DNA from: Nymphalis io | Taxonomy: Eukaryota; Arthropoda; Insecta; Lepidoptera; Nymphalidae | Length of the DNA: 64,000 nt | Reading direction: 5' to 3' | Assembly: GCF_905147045.1 (NCBI RefSeq) | Contig: NC_065904.1 | Span: 11,904,001 to 11,968,000 of the forward strand | Shown: positions 12,915 to 24,350 of the stretch, one piece after another | Position numbering within the stretch: position 1 is the first letter of the stretch | Layout: every line of letters starts with the position of its first letter | Made by a program: the position numbers and the translations under genes | Notes under the pieces: generated by a model | Databases searched by the model: none | The model's input: only the letters and a program-made list of their open reading frames with translations | What the model was told of the DNA's origin: nothing

Positions 12915-13110
12915 CCCATATTCTACCGCCAAACAGCAATATTTAGTATTGTTGTGTTCCGGCTTAAAGGGCGATGGAGCCAGTGTAACTACAGGCACAA
13001 GGGACAATTTAGTTCCCAAGGTTGGTGGCGCATTTGCAATGTAAGGAATGGTTAATATTTTAAAGTGCCAATGTATCTGGGTGGGGGTGACCATTTACCA
13101 ATACTATAAA
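12915..13110 (+). mobile_element. S-B retroposon, 5'-truncated and diverged
   Basis: Begins at the attctaccgccaaacagcaa block. The 3' end is degraded (ccatttaccaatactata in place of the usual tail). Lies within the Helitron. Confidence 0.65.
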
Positions 13111-13269
13111 GAAAACAAATAACGGACCACCTTTTTCAAAAGTTCTGTCTCATAATGTGGGACGAATGTACGATGAGCCACCACTCACACACAAAATCCG
13201 TAGACATAACCTAAGAAAACAATAATAAATAAACGCATGAGAAAAATCACAGGATGGTGCTTTATGCAT

Positions 13270-13440
13270 ATATGTATCAATAAGTCGCAAGGACAACGAT
13301 GTCCGTTTGTGGCTTAGATTTGGGCACACCATGTTTATCACACGGACGATTATACGTGGCATTCTCGGGTTCCCACCATCGAACTTATTTGTGTTGGCAA
13401 AAGACGGACTGCCAAAAAATATCGTACACTCAATGCTCTT
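13270..13440 (+). pseudogene. Helitron helicase C-terminal fragment
   Basis: The pieces SVCGLDLGTPCLSHGRLYVA and then, in shifted frames, a WQK- and KNI-type tail correspond to the last part of the SF1 (Pif1-like) helicase of Helitrons, where the usual pattern is GLDL...CFSHGQLYVACSR. The Arg of the final motif is disrupted by a frameshift. The fragment sits about 300 bp before the Helitron 3' hairpin, as expected for the end of that gene. Confidence 0.68.
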
Positions 13441-13708
13441 CGAAATTAATTAACTACCTTAGGATAAAAATATATTACTTTATTCACTTTACTTTTAACT
13501 TTTAATCAAACAATGAATATGTCCATTACATTAATGAAATACATTGAATTAAGAGAATGAATGGTTGATTGTTTCTCTGTTTTTATCGGCGGTTATCGTC
13601 TACAGCGCTCCTTTACTTTTTCTCTCATAGATCCCATCCTCACACACTTACAATAAATTCGTTACTTTTTATTTAAAATACAAAATATTCAGTAAATATA
13701 ATTTGTAT

Positions 13709-13737
13709 GGCAGAACAACGTTTGCCGGGTCAACTAG
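13709..13737 (+). terminator. Helitron 3' hairpin and CTAG end
   Basis: Stem-loop at 13709-13726 followed 8 bases later by CTAG, then host T. This is the transposition stop signal of Helitrons rather than a transcription terminator. Confidence 0.75.
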
Positions 13738-16470
13738 TAATCTATAAATCATGTTATGAAAAGTCACCTAGAAATGTATACGTCTTCTAAGAAAATTAAC
13801 GTGAAAGTAACAAATAATTCCATCTATATATTTTTGCATAGAAAAATAACCTTCAAAATGATGACTTTCCTTTGTATAAGCTAAGATAAATATACTCTCA
13901 CAGTTTCATAAATATATTGTGAGTGAAATATTAATTTAACAAATTTCCTAAGTGTTAGGTAGTTCACAAATTGAGCGGAATAAGGTGTTGAATTATATAA
14001 GTATTAAGAAAGGCGTTGAAGTGACGCAAATCTCTCGCGTGTGAAACCACATCTGCAAATTTTGTTTAAAGCTAACAGAGTCGTATGGTGCTGTTGACAT
14101 TTGTGCTTGCTTTCTAAATCCAAGAAACGAATGGTTTACGGACGATAGAATTGTCTACGAGGCGTGATTCAATAGCAACCATATGAAAAATGTAAGTTTT
14201 GTAGTCGTGTATATATGATCTAAGGAAGCTATTTTTAGGTCATTTATAACATTCACTTTATAGTATGTGGTAACTTCAGGAAGAACTTAAGCCATAAAAT
14301 TTTAATGTACAGCTTATCATGACGTAGTTGGAGACCAAATTGTCTTTCAAGACATTTTACAAGCGAAAACTGAAAAGTTTATAAGAGATACGCGTAGGGT
14401 GCGATTTAATCATAGCATAAAAATACATCGTATTGTGAATTCAAAATGAGCTTCGATTGCATACATCATACCCGGTTTGAATCTCGTTTGCCCCACGCGT
14501 AATTTAGCACGGTACTTCGCAATAGTTGCACCTGTCGTGGTCGAGTGGTCTGATCAAAATAATAAAAATATATGATCACGATTAAAACCCGAGTATAATA
14601 TATATGTCAGATAACATATAACGAAGCTCAAAGTATATTTGAGCTTATTTGTAATATAGAAAATATTTTACAAATAGTGTACACGTGTAGAAACAGATTT
14701 AAGCAATTTGTCATCGTTTGGTCGGAACACGGAATGCGATATTGTATTCACTCGGCTCCGCGGGACGCGGCGGTCGGATTTATCACAGGACGTGTTATAT
14801 GACGATCATAAAATGACCGACATCGGACTGAATGATGTTGCATAAAATAGTTTTGTTTAAAGTCGTGTCAATAGAAAATATGACGTTGTGTTTAGTGCCG
14901 GACGTTTTATTGAAAACGCATTTCTTTTACAAAAATAGTCGGATATAAAGTTTTTTATTACCTTGTATCCACATTAAAATGTACCAACTTTATTTTAGGA
15001 ATAAAACTTACTAATAGCATTATATTGAAGTTATTGATCATTGTATATATGGGGGCACATAAATAACCTTAACCTTAATACCTTAACGATTAACTTGATT
15101 ATATATGGATTGATTATAATGATAATATTTGTGTTATACAGGTTTATATTAAGCTTAAAGCTAGTGCTGGTTCGGAATGTAGGTTCTACCGAGAAGAACC
15201 GGCAAGAAACTCAGTTCGTTATGGTGGATGGATATGTTACTACTTTTTTACGCAAAAACCACTGGATGGATTTAGGTGAAATTTGAAACAGAGATAGCTT
15301 ATACCCTGACTTAACACATAGATTACATAACATCTGCCCCCCCAACACGCGCGGGCGTAGCCGAGGGCGACAGATAGTTTTATATAAATATATATATGAA
15401 AGTGGATTTGTTAATTTCTTTGTTTTTTACGCTTTCACGTCTTAACTATTCAACCGATCATGAAATTTTGCATATTTCTTGGCAGGGGTACAAAATATAA
15501 TATAGGCTACCTAGCATCTGTATCCCCGTCAAACGCGGGCGAAGCTACGGGTGAAAACTAGCTTAAACTTAAAAATGATTATTTTAATCAAAATTGTACC
15601 TAAAAAGGTTTTAGGAAAATATCGTATTATAATAAAATAAAAGTTAAGCTACAAGGAATATAAAATCAATCTAGAACATGGGAAAATTGGGGAAATCTGT
15701 AATTCAACAGTACGCCTTGTATAATGTTGAAAGTGCTTTTCATATAAAGGTACCGGCGCAGTGTGTGACGTGCCGAGATGAATATTTAATATATTTCTGA
15801 GATGTCTTTGATGAATTGTTTATGATAATAATCTGTACGGATGAGGATTATCCCTTACAACTGCTCCTGTCTCGCATAGCAGCGGGAAATATTATTTTAA
15901 GGCAGATAAAGGAAGGCTTGCAGGATTCTAACGTTTTAAATCTACTCGTTGCTCATATTGTTCTGTATTTATGACTTACATGTGATTTCCCAGGCGGTTA
16001 ATGTTTCCCAAATAAGTAATTCCATATCACAGTACCAGACTCTACTATATTAGGCCCAAAACGTAGCGGCGGTGGTGAGGGGTTGAGTAACCCAAGGTGA
16101 TGAATGAAAGATGATGATGAGTTTCGAAGGTGTAGAGAAATAAAAGATGCGTTAGGCTCTCAATCAAAATTGCATGTAATGACTTAAACGAATGTACAGA
16201 GATCCAGGAGTAGGGGTGCGGGTACAATATTTAAATTTAACCAATCGCGGCCGATAAAAAGTATGACGATGTGTTTGGTTAAGTTTCTTGACTCGAGATG
16301 TCACTACTCGTCCTTAATTGGATAGGAAGTATGAACATACAGCATTATAGTAATAACTGTATCTATTTGAAGAGTAAATGAGCCAGTGTACATATCCCAT
16401 AGTTGGCGGTACATTGATGGTGTAAGTTATGTAGTACTAGCAGATGAAGGTGATCATTTATTATTTTTGC
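13738..16470. other. No gene; dispersed repeat pieces
   Basis: Contains a short dispersed repeat at about 15165-15235 (accgagaagaaccggcaaga), also seen near 36150 and inverted near 21400. A second unclassified repeat at about 15395-15565 includes ttaactattcaaccgatcat and ends near gaagctacgggtgaaaacta; a related stub lies at 15345-15385. A degraded S-B piece occupies about 16370-16465. Confidence 0.4.
15395..15565 (+). repeat. Unclassified dispersed repeat
   Basis: The block with ttttgcatatttcttggcag and the terminal gcgggcgaagctacgggtg resembles a repeat I associate with many lepidopteran genomes, but I cannot assign it to a class. The related stub at 15345-15385 (gcgggcgtagccgagggcga) suggests two neighbouring copies. 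Confidence 0.35.
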
Positions 16471-16476
16471 CTTTCA

Positions 16477-16683
16477 CGCCGAAGATTGTGGGTTCGATTC
16501 TCACTCAGGACAGACATTTGTGTGCATGAACATACCTGTTTATCCTGAGTCTGGGTGTAATTATCTATATTAGTATGTATGTACAAAAGAAAAGTAGAAT
16601 ATGTAGTATATGAGTTGTCTGGTTTCCAAGGTACAAGCTCTGCTTAGTTTGGGATCAAATAGCTGTCTGTGAAAGGCCCAGAA

Positions 16684-16712
<29 letters not shown>
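16477..16712 (+). mobile_element. S-C SINE, head truncated
   Basis: Starts at gcctttcacgccgaagattg, within the tRNA-like head, and keeps the B-box-like GGTTCGATTC. It ends in an (ATT)n run at about 16683-16714. Nearly the same sequence as the copy at 16880-17151. Confidence 0.75.
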
Positions 16713-16715
<3 letters not shown>

Positions 16716-16716
<1 letters not shown>

Positions 16717-16842
16717 TGTAATGCTCGGCGTTGAAGGAAAACATTGTGTGGAATTCACACACACATGTTGAATGAGAATCTGCCGCAGATGCATCTACAA
16801 ACTCGCTTTGGAGCAGTGAGTAAGCACCAAATCTTCTTCTCA
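16716..16842 (+). mobile_element. S-A SINE fragment
   Basis: Central and 3' portion of S-A (from tcggcgttgaaggaaaacat to ttggagcagtgagtaagc), without head or tail. It lies between two S-C copies. Confidence 0.65.
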
Positions 16843-16879
16843 TATATATATATTATATACTTCTCATATATATATATTT

Positions 16880-17151
16880 GAGCTGATTGGCGTGGTTGGT
16901 AGAACACTTGCCTTTCACGCCGAAGGTTGTGGGTTCGATTACCACCCAGGACAGACATTTGTGTGCATGAACATGTCTGTTTGTCCTGAGTCTGGGTGTA
17001 ATTATCTATATAAGTATGTATTTACAAAAGAAAAGTAGTATATGTAGTATATCAGTTGTCTGGTTTCCATAGCACAAACTTTGTACTTAATTTGGGATCA
17101 AATGGCCGTGTGTGAAAAATGTCCCAGGATATTATTATTATTATTATTATA
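16880..17151 (+). mobile_element. S-C SINE, full length
   Basis: tRNA-derived retroposon. The A-box-like region is tggcgtggttggtag and the B box is GGTTCGATTACC. The tRNA-unrelated body follows, then a tail of (ATT)n at about 17129-17150. The cctttcacgccgaag block resembles a tRNA anticodon arm, perhaps Glu-like, but the body shows it is a SINE and not a tRNA gene. Confidence 0.8.
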
Positions 17152-17219
17152 TACTGTAATACTGTTAAATGACTTAAAAGTGCCCTTTACCCTACTTGAA
17201 TAAATAATTTAGACGTTAG

Positions 17220-17252
17220 ACCAGCAGAGGGACATTTGCAGGCTGTTTACAT
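17220..17252 (+). mobile_element. S-A SINE 3' stub
   Basis: About 33 bp matching the end of S-A (accagcagagggacatttgc then aggctgttt). Confidence 0.45.
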
Positions 17253-17782
17253 TTTAAGGATTTATTTAAGCTGGAGCATTAAAATGATAATGATCAGCTC
17301 CGTTTCTTCGTTATATATATTTGTGTTGAAAGCCATTTCTACAATACGGGTGTATTACTCTTGCTTTCAGTAGTATTAATCCATCACTCTTGAGTCGGTA
17401 AATAGAGTCTATATTCAATTCTATTTAATATGACATTTCTATTATGAAGAAATGTTAGAATTATTGCAAGTTTAATTTATAGTTGGATTTCGTTATCTTG
17501 TTTCTACATAGTTCCAATTAAAAATTTTAATTATCATCTTCACTACTACCAATCTATGACTTTTTATTACTTTTATTATCAATTGTAAATACTTTATATT
17601 TAACCGCAACTAATCCTTTATATAATATTCTCCTTTATATAATGTTTCGACAGTTTTTGTTTTTAAATTTTAACGTGATCGTGCTGACTCGAACTCCCGC
17701 GCTTCGTCTAACTTAATTTCACATTTACTGTCTTTATTGCTACTATATTCTGTGTGCGCTCAATACTTACACGTTTGGACTT

Positions 17783-17839
17783 GAAAGATATTCGAGGCAC
17801 ATAAAATATTTGAAATTTTATGTACCTCGAATATCTTTC
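17783..17839. repeat. Inverted repeat, 25-bp arms, 7-nt loop
   Basis: Arms at 17783-17807 and 17815-17839 are complementary with a single mismatch (gaaagatattcgagg in the left arm against cctcgaatatctttc in the right). No element boundaries or target duplication are obvious. Confidence 0.85.
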
Positions 17840-17937
17840 GTTATCGTTTATATCAGTAATAATACCAGTCCTGTCCTTTGAAAGTGAGACGGGAGCCGTC
17901 GCAAAGAAGGCATGTCAACACTATTCATGTCGACGAA

Positions 17938-18276
17938 ATGACGATGCTAAGGTGGTATGGAATAACGAGGCTCGATAGGATCCGTAATGAGTTCGGGTGA
18001 AGCAGCCTCGGCATTCGCGATATCGCCGACAAGCTTCATGAAAATCGACTGAGGGGATATGGGCATCTGAAAAGGTGGCCACCGGAGAACATCGGCAATG
18101 TAGCACGCAATCTTAGCAAACCAGGACAGTGATAAAGAAAGAAGCCTGCGATGGTTGAGTATTACTAAAAATGACATGATGAGATGTAAGCTAAATGACG
18201 AAGAGTGAAATGGAAAATAAGGAGTAAGAAAGCGGACTACGTCGCTAGACGGGACAAACGTTCAGAAGAAGAGTAT
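17938..18276 (+). pseudogene. LINE ORF C-terminal relic
   Basis: One frame reads MLRWYGITRLDRIRNE, then a stop, then LGIRDIADKLHENRLRGYGH and RPPENIGNVA-like text. This is the segment following the reverse transcriptase in endonuclease-RT LINE proteins, where the usual pattern is MLRW..GVT..DRIRNE..RGS...ENRLRWYGHV.RR. Further on, KWKIRSKKADYVARR in another frame fits the protein's end. At least one in-frame stop and more than one frameshift make it dead. No RT core is left upstream. It is from a lineage different from the two RTE copies downstream. Confidence 0.62.
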
Positions 18277-19293
18277 ATTATATTATGTCTTACATTGAGG
18301 AGGTGCTATGTTGATGACTTAATTTCTTGACGTTACGACAGTCGACATTGACAAAGTAATAACATTTAGTATTAATTACAATAAAAACAATAATAAATTT
18401 AGCTTAATTCGCCCCGTAACTCAGCACATAAAACTGTAAGCTAAGCAAAGTCACAGTTTAAGGCATTACTGTCGCGTCGCAAATATAATCTTAGTCGCAC
18501 TGCGGTTATTTCTCGGATGTTTATTTTATTCGTTGAGCTTAACAAAGTTACATGTGCTGAGAATATTGTACTGAGAGTGCGCGTTATTGTTTTAAGAGAT
18601 TGTTTTAATGTATTTTTAAAGTAGAACTTATTTGTGTGTGTAGGAAGTAATGTAAAATAATTTAAAATGTTATTTGCAACGTTTATAGATGAAACGTTTC
18701 TTACTACAATTTCAATGTTTGTCACTGTTGTTTTATTATTGTGGTACCATTGTACTTAATATACTATACCATTCGAGACTACAATTAGTCTGTAAAGCTC
18801 TTAATATACTTAAATGATTATTTATATGACGCTTTATTTAACGATACGATAATAAGTGTCGTTTGAAGATTAAAATTAACTTTTACTTATTAGCTTAAGA
18901 TTAACTTTAATGTATCAGAATATGATCAGCAAAATGTTATTCAGTATTTATAAATAAATAATTACAAAGGTTCATTTGATTAACGGTATTAAATTGTTGA
19001 GTTGGTACAAATTGAAACGAATTTAAGTGAAATTGATTGATTTGAATCTATCTTCCACAAGGTCGCGCATCGATCATAGGCATTGGGTTACACTGCTCAC
19101 AGGAAACTGAGACGTATTCATTTTTATTTTCTATCGAGATATTAACAAAAATATAATTGTGATTTTTTATTAGATTCAACGGTCGCAGTAAGGCAAATAT
19201 GGAGTAATGTAATTAAAACATTTTTTTTTGTATATTGACTTGCAGTCTTCGCATTCGTATTGTTCGTGCCTTTGTTTGTATTTTACTATCGGC
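18277..19293. other. No gene seen
   Basis: AT-rich; nothing recognisable. Confidence 0.35.
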
Positions 19294-19527
19294 TTATAGA
19301 TTTGAATGACTTTTGGTTAGCCTTTCCTTGACGTCTCTATTATGAATCACCATTTCAAAGAAATCCAGAATCTTTTTTATGTTCGCCATTTGTGCATATT
19401 CATCACTTTCCCCACCGCGTCGGTACTGTCGACGGTTAAGTATACGAAGTTCTGCTTGTGACGCGTTATTGTAACCACTGCATGGGTTACGCTGTCGTGC
19501 AATTGTAGCTTCTTCGTCGCTGGTCAT
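19294..19527 (-). CDS. Possible small protein, 77 aa, unrecognised
   Basis: The frame opens MTSDEEATIARQRNPCSG and ends KERLTKSHSNL before a stop. Unlike most short frames here it has a mixed, soluble composition: acidic N-terminus, basic RILNRRQYRRGG centre, and a possible amphipathic helix NIKKILDFFEMVIHNRDVKE near residues 49-68. It contains no simple repeat and no similarity to other repeats of the window. A TATA-like TTTATAATA lies about 30 bases upstream of the ATG. I do not recognise a family. It could be a whole short gene, a first exon, or an orphan piece of an unrecognised transposon. Existence as a gene is uncertain. Confidence 0.3.
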   Translation of the reverse strand: MTSDEEATIARQRNPCSGYNNASQAELRILNRRQYRRGGESDEYAQMANIKKILDFFEMVIHNRDVKERLTKSHSNL

Positions 19528-20211
19528 CTTCAGCTATAGACATCGGCAGTATTATAAATGTATACCACTCCACAACTAAACACCCACGTCATCATAACAA
19601 TACAAAGTATTGATGTATAGCGGTTGAATAATTGAAAAGTCGGTGGTACACAGGTATACATGTATGTATAAACAATAAATGTGAAAAAGATGTTCTAATG
19701 GGTTAAAATTAGGTTTTACATTAACCTATTTCAAATAACTTGACCTAAAAAACTAACCTCGTGACCAGAGCAGGTCTCTTAACTCGGTACTAGTTTGTGA
19801 TTTGTTTATTGCTTTTTGATTATATAAATGCGCGATCGGGGCGAGTCAACAAATTAAACATTTTTTTAACTTTATGACTTTATTCTGCTTCCTTTAATTA
19901 AACATTACAAAAGAAATATGTATCTTTCAATTTTACCCGGCAAGGATCCTTTGATGTTGTTTAGACATTTACATTACATGATTATGTTATTACAAATATA
20001 CTTCATTATATAAATATAACGAGAATGTTATAGCTTCGCTTGTGCAAGAATTTTCTAGTAGATGTTGAACATAGATCTTTTTTTATTAACTTTTTAAACT
20101 TTTAATAATGTTTAGGCATTTAATAATAAAAGACACAAGTAATGTAAAAATTATGTATGTAAAAATACGGTATTTTCAAATATTACACTTTAGTCTATTG
20201 TTGTTTAGTTC
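19528..20211. other. No gene seen
   Basis: AT-rich sequence upstream of the possible small gene; no repeat identified. Confidence 0.3.
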
Positions 20212-20312
20212 GGGACGGCAATCCGACACGACCGGAAAGAGTTCAGGCGCAGGAACAACGGCTTTACGTGCTTTCCGAGGCACGGGAGTGTACACAATTC
20301 CAACTTCCACTC
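20212..20312 (-). mobile_element. S-D SINE fragment
   Basis: Central part of S-D in minus orientation (cgacacgaccggaaagagtt then gctttacgtgctttccgagg); both ends are lost. Confidence 0.6.
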
Positions 20313-22410
20313 GTTATACACATACATACACAGTTAAAACATTATATAGAAAAAAATATTGTAAAGTAAATGTAACCGTATCTACAACCACTAAGCTGTA
20401 TGTATATACAGTATGTATATCTGTTTTTATTTCGCCACACTGAAATATACTGTGAAAAGAAAAGTGTGCGTAACTTTTTTCAAATATCGGCAAAGGGAAA
20501 AAGTCGTTACAAAACATGAAAGAGGAAAGCGCCATTGACGTCATGGACGCAAACCTCGCTCTCCTAGCTCGCGGGAGATAACGGTGGCGATTCATCTCGG
20601 TACACAAGCCCTGGATCTCTCCTAAGATTTATCTTCATGTTGTGACTTGTGATAAATTAGTTGCTATTGTTATTTTGGTCGAAATTTTATAAACTATAAT
20701 AATTTTGTATTTTTATATGGTTTTTGGAAATCGAATTAGTATCGTGGATATTATCTGTAGCTATCGAGTTGAAGTCGGGGTTAGTATCATTGAGTTGAGC
20801 ACATAAAGCGCTCCATTGGTACCCGCACGAGATTTATACAGCAATGGGAAATTATTAGGTCGATTTTGAATTTCCCTACAAAATCATCGGCATTCAAAAC
20901 AATATCGTAAAATCAAATACACAGTTGAATAAATTCGTAATAGCGTTGTACAAACAATTATACATACTTGGGTTGAGTCCGAAGGGGTGGGGGGGAGTCC
21001 GAGAGTGTTTGATAAACGATGGCTCTGAGTAAGCTCTAATGAATATTATCAATCGCCGAGCGTCGCACGGGCGCGTAATTACGTAGATATATGGCATGAT
21101 ACATCGTGTTGTAAAATATTTTTAATATTATTTATTGGTGTTTTGTTGTGCCATTGAGTAAATTAATTAATAAATAAATTTTAATCTCGTCTTACCCGTT
21201 GTACCCTGATCAATATAAAACAGGTCAAGTGCGTACCGAGTTAAGAAAATCGAAAAAAAAACATGTTTATTGGTCTCTAATTAATGCACGTTTTTCACGG
21301 ATTTTCTTTTATATTTCAATAATTGACAATCAGTAGTTTTTAATAGAGATTCAAGCAAAATAATCTGAATCGGTTCAGTAGTTTCTTAATTATTTCTTGC
21401 CGTTTCTTTTAGGATCTACTTTGAGAACCGGCGATAGCTTTAAATATAGATTTATGAAATGATTCAAAAGTGCTCGCTTGAGTGTAGTATATTTTGATTT
21501 GATTTGATTATTAAAATAATTGTTATTATATCACCAGTGTGCAGATTCTATCGAAAAAAAAAACAAAAAGTGTGTGTTCTTTTCCACTCGCTAATATTTT
21601 AATTGTATTATTGTTTATTCTGCATGAAAATGAACTGTTACTATGAGCATATAGTTATGTTATTTATCACTATTTATTGTTTTATGGATTAATCAGCTTT
21701 ATTACTACCATGCTGACCACCATTCTGTGTAATTTACTTGGATCTAAATTGCAATGCCATCTTTAGTCTGTGTTGAAAATTTACACATTTTTAAAAGCTT
21801 GCTAATTGCAATCAATAGTATTAAGAGGTTGTATTGATTATAGTTTAGTTTGATACAATTATTATAAATCAGGAGCTGTTATTAAAAGTCTACACCGATA
21901 AACTATTATTTTTAATTCATGACTATTTAAAGTCACCTGCAAATTAAATCGTTTCAGCGACATTTTAATGACTGTTTCACTGTAATCTATACTTTTTTAT
22001 TATGAAAAGGCTTTCTGTAATTTAGGTCAGACCAACCTTGGCGTCAGAAAGAGTTGTAATTAAAACATTCAAACGGTTACACGCCACTGAAACAGGGTTC
22101 AGTAAAATTATGAATACCATTTCTCTTTCCTTGTTTTATCAAGATATTTTTATGTAAAGAAAGACATAAAATATATAATTATAGATTGATATTAGACGTA
22201 AAATCTATTTCAGTTGTTATGGACGTCAAAATATTAAGAACTATTAATCTTCATAAATAAAGTATCACTCATGATTTATTTTTAATGTAGTCCTTACAGC
22301 GTTAAGCGTGAAGTTCGTGCTATGAATTCAGGATTATGTGTAAAGGTATGTAACAACAGAGATGTAAATAAAAAAATAAACTGAAGTTCCGGTTGATAGT
22401 AAAAATTGAA
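20313..22410. other. No gene seen; one CpG-rich patch
   Basis: A patch at about 20505-20600 is CpG-richer and holds a perfect TGACGTCA (CRE-type) palindrome near 20537, but only very short frames. At about 21395-21480 lies the inverted form of the dispersed repeat seen at 15165. The remainder is AT-rich. Confidence 0.35.
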
Positions 22411-22530
22411 AGTTTTACGGGCGGTAAGGACTCGTACAGGCTTAGATAGGTCCATCACTCATTATTCTACTGCTAAACAAACATGCCACTCTTTGCACTG
22501 CTCTGTTTCGATTTAAACGTCGATGAGTCA
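22411..22530 (+). mobile_element. Diverged S-B-like fragment
   Basis: Weak similarity to the 5' half of S-B (attctactgctaaacaaaca, then ctgctctgtttcgattt). Confidence 0.35.
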
Positions 22531-22554
22531 TTATTTATTATTTATATGGAGTAG

Positions 22555-22860
22555 TGGCCTATACACCACCCATACAACATCGGTTCCGCGATAAAAAATC
22601 ATTAAAATTCGAATTCAGCGCACAAGAAGCCCCTTTTTAAAAAAAACTACCCCATGTGAGAGCTCAAAAAGAATTTCACGCGGGACAACCCCGAACGTTA
22701 AACCACAAATTTGACCCGCCACCCACGAAACTCCTCCCTGCGAGACCATAATCCAACCCTCCCAAGCTCCTAAATTTTAGACGCTTCATATACACTTCCC
22801 ACGAAACTCAAGCCGTATCAAGGGACATATTACGACTTTCGCGGCTCATCGATTGAGTAA
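22555..22860. other. C/A-rich, strand-asymmetric patch
   Basis: The plus strand is unusually rich in CC and CCC words and poor in G compared with all flanking DNA (for example acccgccacccacgaaactc). No long frame and no similarity to other parts of the window. Lies between two S-B relics. Confidence 0.5.
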
Positions 22861-22906
22861 GATATGAGTTATATTTCTAAATGTGACAATGCCCATTGAT
22901 AGTTTT

Positions 22907-23178
22907 CTGGGTGGTAGAGCTGAGCAAGCCTGTCTGGGTAGGTACCATACACCAATAGTAATAAAAAGGTAGTCTACCGTTAAACAGCAATATGTAGTAT
23001 TGTTGCGTTCCGGTTTGAAAGGTGAGTGAGCCAGAGTAAATTCAGGCACAAGGGACATAACTTCGTTTCCAAGGTTGGTGGCGTATTGGTGATGTAAGGA
23101 ATGGTTGATATTTCTTACATCGCCAATGTCTATGTGCGGTGGTGTCCACTGAACATCATTTACCCGTCCGCCTTTTTT
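22907..23178 (+). mobile_element. S-B retroposon, near full length
   Basis: Runs from ctgggtggtagagctgagca through the gcaatatgtagtattgttgc centre to a T-rich end near gtccgccttttttc. The LINE-like tail hairpin is eroded. Confidence 0.7.
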
Positions 23179-24350
23179 CTTTAACGCTGAAAAAACGCAA
23201 TACGCGTTTCCCCCACGGGAACAGCGGTACCGTTTCCGTCTTAACGAGGAGCGCCACGGGATCGCTTTCGCATGCTACCGTGGCGCTTACCCTACCAATA
23301 CTTAAAAAAATGGTAGTGCTTTGACTGCCTAAAATAAAATAAACAAGTGCTCTGTGTTTGATCCTGTAACATGTTCTCGTATCATGTTATGATCAATCAA
23401 ACTGTCGCGATATCGCCTTCGAGTAATACTCGTGTTTACGTGGACGTGGTGGGCGTCGAAGTTGATAATTAAATTAATAACCATCTCGTTGCGCGTACGG
23501 AGTTAATCTTATTACATACTTTTTTTTCGAGCATCATAAGCTATAATAAATTGTTATTTTATAAGTTTTTATGTTAAGGTTTTTAAAAATTTAACAGAGA
23601 GTAAGATAGAAAGAGACCGAAAGAGCGAGAAAAAGAAATAAATCAGCATATTTTGAAACAAATTATTTCAATTATAGTATATATATAACATTGTATTTCA
23701 TTTAATAAAATTATTTTTTTTACTAGCCTGTATCCACGAGCCCGTCCGTGTATTTTTTATATATTATATCTAACTTTATTACGATTGTTATACCACTCAT
23801 TCAACCTTCATAGTGTGATGAAACGCATTCCAGTCTTTAATTGTTCTAATCCATCAATTGAAAACTAATTGTTTGTATTTGAAACAAAAGGTTGGTTAGT
23901 TTAAACCTGTAAGTACATGTAGTATTCATATATTTCTTGGTAATTTTATTGCGTCCGGAAATGGTCGTTTTAGTAGATAACAAACTTCTTGTCGGTAGTT
24001 TTGTGAAACCGCAAACAGCTGTTCGGTGTTCGGTCTCAGATAAGCTGTAAGCGAAACTGCCGTCTAATTGTTTGTTTTGGATGCAATATTGAGTTTAGTG
24101 GAAAGTTCACTTATTTATTATCTGTAGGTTTCACAAGGGAACACACGTACTATTATTTATTTACCAACTTTATATGTTATTATAACTTTAAATTTGTTAC
24201 AGTCATAAGGGATTTATACAGAATGTATTTTCCGAGTGTACCTGAATCGATAAATTCTAAACTTTAAATAATAGTCAACAAAATTGACGTTACCTGACTG
24301 GTATGGAATGCAAACAGCGCCCTTTACAAACAAACCGCAATTAAAAACGC
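23179..24350. other. No gene; short GC-rich repeat-like block
   Basis: Positions 23185-23310 are GC-richer and contain a perfect 10-bp inverted repeat (agcgccacgg / ccgtggcgct around 23250-23290). I suspect a dispersed repeat. The rest is AT-rich with nothing recognised. Confidence 0.35.

Larger units (their letters stand above)
11219..13737 (+). mobile_element. Helitron, internally deleted
   Basis: Rolling-circle transposon relic. Near the 5' side is the aaaatctcgtgtcacggtg block I associate with lepidopteran Helitrons. A Rep-protein N-terminus starts at 12058, a helicase C-terminus lies at about 13270-13440, and the 3' terminus is CTAG at 13734-13737 followed by T. Eight bases upstream of CTAG sits a hairpin (13709-13726, GGCAGAACAACGTTTGCC) with a 7-bp stem and one bulged G, the expected Helitron 3' terminator. 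Most of the roughly 1,400-codon Rep-helicase gene is missing. Two S-B copies (11599-11883, 12915-13110) are inside. The 5' limit is uncertain because a mariner adjoins it. Confidence 0.78.

Noticed and set aside
16655..16843. Frame encoding a poly-Asn run
   Set aside because: Produced by (ATT)n read on the minus strand within SINE tails.
18441..18725. 94-codon minus-strand frame
   Set aside because: AT-rich composition with no recognisable pattern; likely chance.
20314..20607. Minus-strand 97-codon frame over a CpG-rich patch
   Set aside because: Overlaps an S-D SINE fragment and low-complexity sequence; no motif supports coding. The CRE-type palindrome is noted only as context.
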